In this document: positions 62,368-64,000 of the stretch, piece by piece
How the letters are laid out: every line of letters begins with the position of its first letter
Numbering within the stretch: position 1 is the first letter of the stretch
Assembly (NCBI RefSeq): GCF_014844055.1
Contig: NZ_CP062167.1
Span: 2,579,501 to 2,643,500 of the forward strand
Direction: 5' to 3'
Source of the DNA: Aureimonas sp. OT7
GTDB lineage: Bacteria > Pseudomonadota > Alphaproteobacteria > Rhizobiales > Rhizobiaceae
Length of the DNA: 64,000 nucleotides
The notes under the pieces: generated by a model
What the model saw: only the letters and a program-made list of their open reading frames with translations
Databases searched by the model: none
What the model was told of the DNA's origin: nothing
Program-made: the position numbers and the translations under genes

Positions 62368-62402
62368 GTGAAATTATTTTATGTTGGCGAAAATTCTTTC
62401 AC
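62368..62402. promoter_or_regulatory. Imperfect inverted repeat, likely EryD operator
   Basis: GTGAAATTATTTT and AAAATTCTTTCAC are 13-base arms matching at 11 positions, separated by nine bases, starting 23 bases upstream of the eryD start in an A+T-rich patch. The arrangement suits a SorC-type tetramer binding near the minus-strand promoter. The rest of 62346-62651 holds only this, the candidate plus-strand promoter, and no recognisable gene. Confidence 0.55.
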
Positions 62403-62509
62403 TTTCCATCTCACAAGTCAAATTGGCCGCCGGGGCGCCAAATGCCGCACAAAACCATGCTGCACCGCGAGAAGTGCAGGGATGCGATGATTACGGCTAA
62501 CGGCGAGGA

Positions 62510-62539
62510 TTGACAGGGGGAAGTGGTATATAACATTAT
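62510..62539 (+). promoter_or_regulatory. Candidate promoter for the erythritol importer operon
   Basis: A consensus TTGACA (62510-62515) is followed after 18 bases by CATTAT (62534-62539), within an A+T-rich stretch about 115 bases before the first plus-strand ORF. The -10 matches consensus at four of six positions. Confidence 0.45.
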
Positions 62540-62651
62540 CGACCTGAAACTTAACACAGACATATCACGTCCCATTGGGACCATGCTTTGCAATGCGACG
62601 CCCTGCCGGGAGGAACACGGCAGGAAAACGCGTCATCGGGAGGAAGGCTCA

Positions 62652-62783
62652 ATGTCAGGTTCAGCCGATACGGCCGTGCTGCCGGTCGTCGCACCACCGC
62701 GACGCGGCGACCGCGTGGGCCATCGCAAGGCATTTCGATTCTTCCAGACACTTCAGCCGAACCGGAGGTTGATCCGCCCATGA
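62652..62783 (+). CDS. 43-codon ORF translationally coupled to the DUF2291 gene
   Basis: A short ORF with a strong ribosome site (GGAGGAAGG, six to eight bases before the ATG) whose stop overlaps the start of the DUF2291 gene as ATGA. The peptide is basic and proline-rich ([21 protein letters not shown]) with no signal peptide or recognised domain. The ribosome site and the overlap suggest real translation, perhaps only to feed ribosomes to the next gene. A pure coincidence of frame is possible. Confidence 0.4.
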   Translation: MSGSADTAVLPVVAPPRRGDRVGHRKAFRFFQTLQPNRRLIRP

Positions 62784-63430
62784 GTACAGAGGCCGTCGCC
62801 GCGCGCCGCGCGCGCTTTCGCCCCAGCCACATGGTTCTTGCCGCCACGGCGGTGGCGCTCCTTGCAGCCATCGCGCTCGACACGACCTATGTGAGCGTCG
62901 ATTCCGCCGAAGGCGCGCGCGCCCAGGGCTTCTCGCCCGAGACGTATGGCGCCGAGGAATTCCCGAACGTGCAGTCGGCCATCGAGGGCAAGGCGACGGA
63001 TGCGGCGGCGCTGGCCGCCGCCATCGCCGCCAACAAGGATGAGGCCGTCGCGCAGCACGGCACGCCGTCCGGTATCGCGCCCGTCATGTCCGTCACCTTC
63101 ACCGGTGTCGCCGGCGAACCGCGCTCCGGCATCTACCCCGTCACGGTCGAGGGCGCGCCCGACGATCTCGTCATCCGCGTCCAGACCGGGCCGGCCATCA
63201 ACGGCACCGAGTTGCGGGATGCGCCCGGCACGATCGAGTTTGGCCAGTTCACCAACCAGATCGAGTACCAGAACGCCGGTGCGGCGCTGAACGAGGAGAT
63301 GAAGAAGCAGGTGCTGGCCGGCGTCGACACTGCCAACCTGAACGGCAAGACGATCACGGTCACCGGCGCCTTCCGCCTCATCAACCCGAAGAGCTGGCTC
63401 GTGACGCCGGTTCGGATGTCGGTCGAATGA
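62780..63430 (+). CDS. DUF2291 family membrane-anchored periplasmic protein
   Basis: A 216-residue protein with one N-terminal hydrophobic anchor ([20 protein letters not shown], about 18-37) and a periplasmic domain ([37 protein letters not shown]). It matches DUF2291, whose genes regularly sit beside ribose-type sugar ABC importers, including those for erythritol; the biochemical role is unknown. ATG 62780 has GGAGG 11 bases upstream and overlaps the preceding short ORF. Its stop overlaps the ATPase start. Confidence 0.85.
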   Translation: MSTEAVAARRARFRPSHMVLAATAVALLAAIALDTTYVSVDSAEGARAQGFSPETYGAEEFPNVQSAIEGKATDAAALAAAIAANKDEAVAQHGTPSGIAPVMSVTFTGVAGEPRSGIYPVTVEGAPDDLVIRVQTGPAINGTELRDAPGTIEFGQFTNQIEYQNAGAALNEEMKKQVLAGVDTANLNGKTITVTGAFRLINPKSWLVTPVRMSVE

Positions 63431-64000
63431 GCGCGCCCCGGCAGGCCGGCGGCATCGGCGAAACGGTTCTTTCCGCGCGAAACGTCGCCAAATCATACGG
63501 CAACATCCACGCATTGAAGGGCGTCAACTTCGACGTCCGCCGCGGCGAGGTGACGACCCTGTTCGGCGAAAACGGTGCCGGCAAGTCCACCCTCATGCGC
63601 ATCCTGTCGGGCGTAACGCCGCCGACATCGGGCGAAGTCATCCTCGATGGACAGTCCGTCACCTTCTCTTCTTCGGTGGACGCGCGCGATCGCGGTATCT
63701 CCATCATCCACCAGGAACTCAGCCTGGCGCCCAATCTCAGCGTGCGGGACAACATCTTCATGGGACGCGAGATCCGCGGCCCGATGGGCGTCGACTTTGC
63801 CGAGGAAGAACGGCAGGCCCGCGCCCTGATGGAGGAGCTGGAAGAGGATATCGATCCCCTCACCCCGGTCGAGGAACTGCGGCTGGGGCAGCAGCAGATC
63901 GTCGAGATTGCCCGGGCGCTGTCCATCAACGCGCGCATTCTCATCATGGACGAGCCGACTTCGGCGCTCAGCGCGTCCGAGGTGGAGGTGCTGTTCAAGG
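63427..64000 (+). CDS. eryE: Ribose-type ABC transporter ATPase, probably EryE (3' end cut by window)
   Basis: The first 191 codons of an RbsA-like double ATPase are present. Walker A is [10 protein letters not shown] near 49, the Q-loop region reads [19 protein letters not shown] near 97, the signature is the altered [15 protein letters not shown], and Walker B is [10 protein letters not shown]. The protein continues beyond the right edge, so the second ABC domain is not seen. Its place divergent from eryDABC and after a DUF2291 gene suggests the EryE subunit of the erythritol importer, with permease and binding protein expected next. Confidence 0.88.
   Translation, partial: MSAPRQAGGIGETVLSARNVAKSYGNIHALKGVNFDVRRGEVTTLFGENGAGKSTLMRILSGVTPPTSGEVILDGQSVTFSSSVDARDRGISIIHQELSLAPNLSVRDNIFMGREIRGPMGVDFAEEERQARALMEELEEDIDPLTPVEELRLGQQQIVEIARALSINARILIMDEPTSALSASEVEVLFK

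Overview
This is a high-GC, densely coded bacterial window with many ATGA start/stop overlaps. Gene content points to an alphaproteobacterium of the Rhizobiales/Hyphomicrobiales: an erythritol (ery) operon of the Brucella/Rhizobium type, a D-tartrate dehydratase close to the Bradyrhizobium enzyme, a biuret-hydrolase-like protein close to the rhizobial one, and several complete ABC importers. No tRNA, rRNA, CRISPR array or insertion sequence was seen. Nearly everything is catabolism, transport or surface glycan metabolism.

Layout. 0-7.0 kb (minus): a nitrogen-scavenging operon with a BMP-type ABC importer (lipoprotein/SBP, two permeases, double ATPase), a formamidase and two related cysteine hydrolases resembling biuret/triuret hydrolases. 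7.3-11.6 kb: an MFS carrier, a small GNAT, an exported argininosuccinate-lyase-like protein and a DnaQ-type exonuclease. 11.7-13.9 kb: a BtuB-like TonB receptor under a cobalamin riboswitch and a recognisable promoter.

14.0-29.9 kb is a glycan block: four glycosyltransferases (one fused to a deacetylase domain), two nucleotide-sugar dehydrogenases, a UDP-glucuronate epimerase, and a large ABC-exporter-like protein whose nucleotide-binding domain is degenerate and expanded. That protein is translationally coupled to a cyclic-nucleotide-binding protein, followed by an MBL hydrolase and a class III cyclase. This is the best candidate for an undescribed system. 29.9-38.5 kb: a histidine phosphatase and a Dpp/Opp-type ABC importer whose tandem ATPase carries a polysaccharide-lyase-like C-terminal domain, plus an FkbM methyltransferase.

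38.6-47.8 kb: a YeeE-type sulfur permease, a TA locus whose YafQ-like toxin is interrupted by an in-frame amber codon, a TauE/SafE exporter, a DHA2 MFS pump, a LysR regulator divergent from a tartrate module (dehydratase, TctC-like binding protein, TTUC dehydrogenase), and a DUF4239 membrane protein.

47.9-64.0 kb is devoted to C3/C4 sugar and polyol use. A SorC regulator fused to a DhaK domain, two DhaL and one free DhaK subunit lie divergent from a ribose-type ABC importer with two permeases. Next come eryC, eryB, eryA and eryD on the minus strand. Divergent from eryD are a 43-codon ORF, a DUF2291 protein and the start of an Ery-type ABC ATPase, cut by the window end. The two halves probably cooperate in tetritol/erythrulose catabolism.
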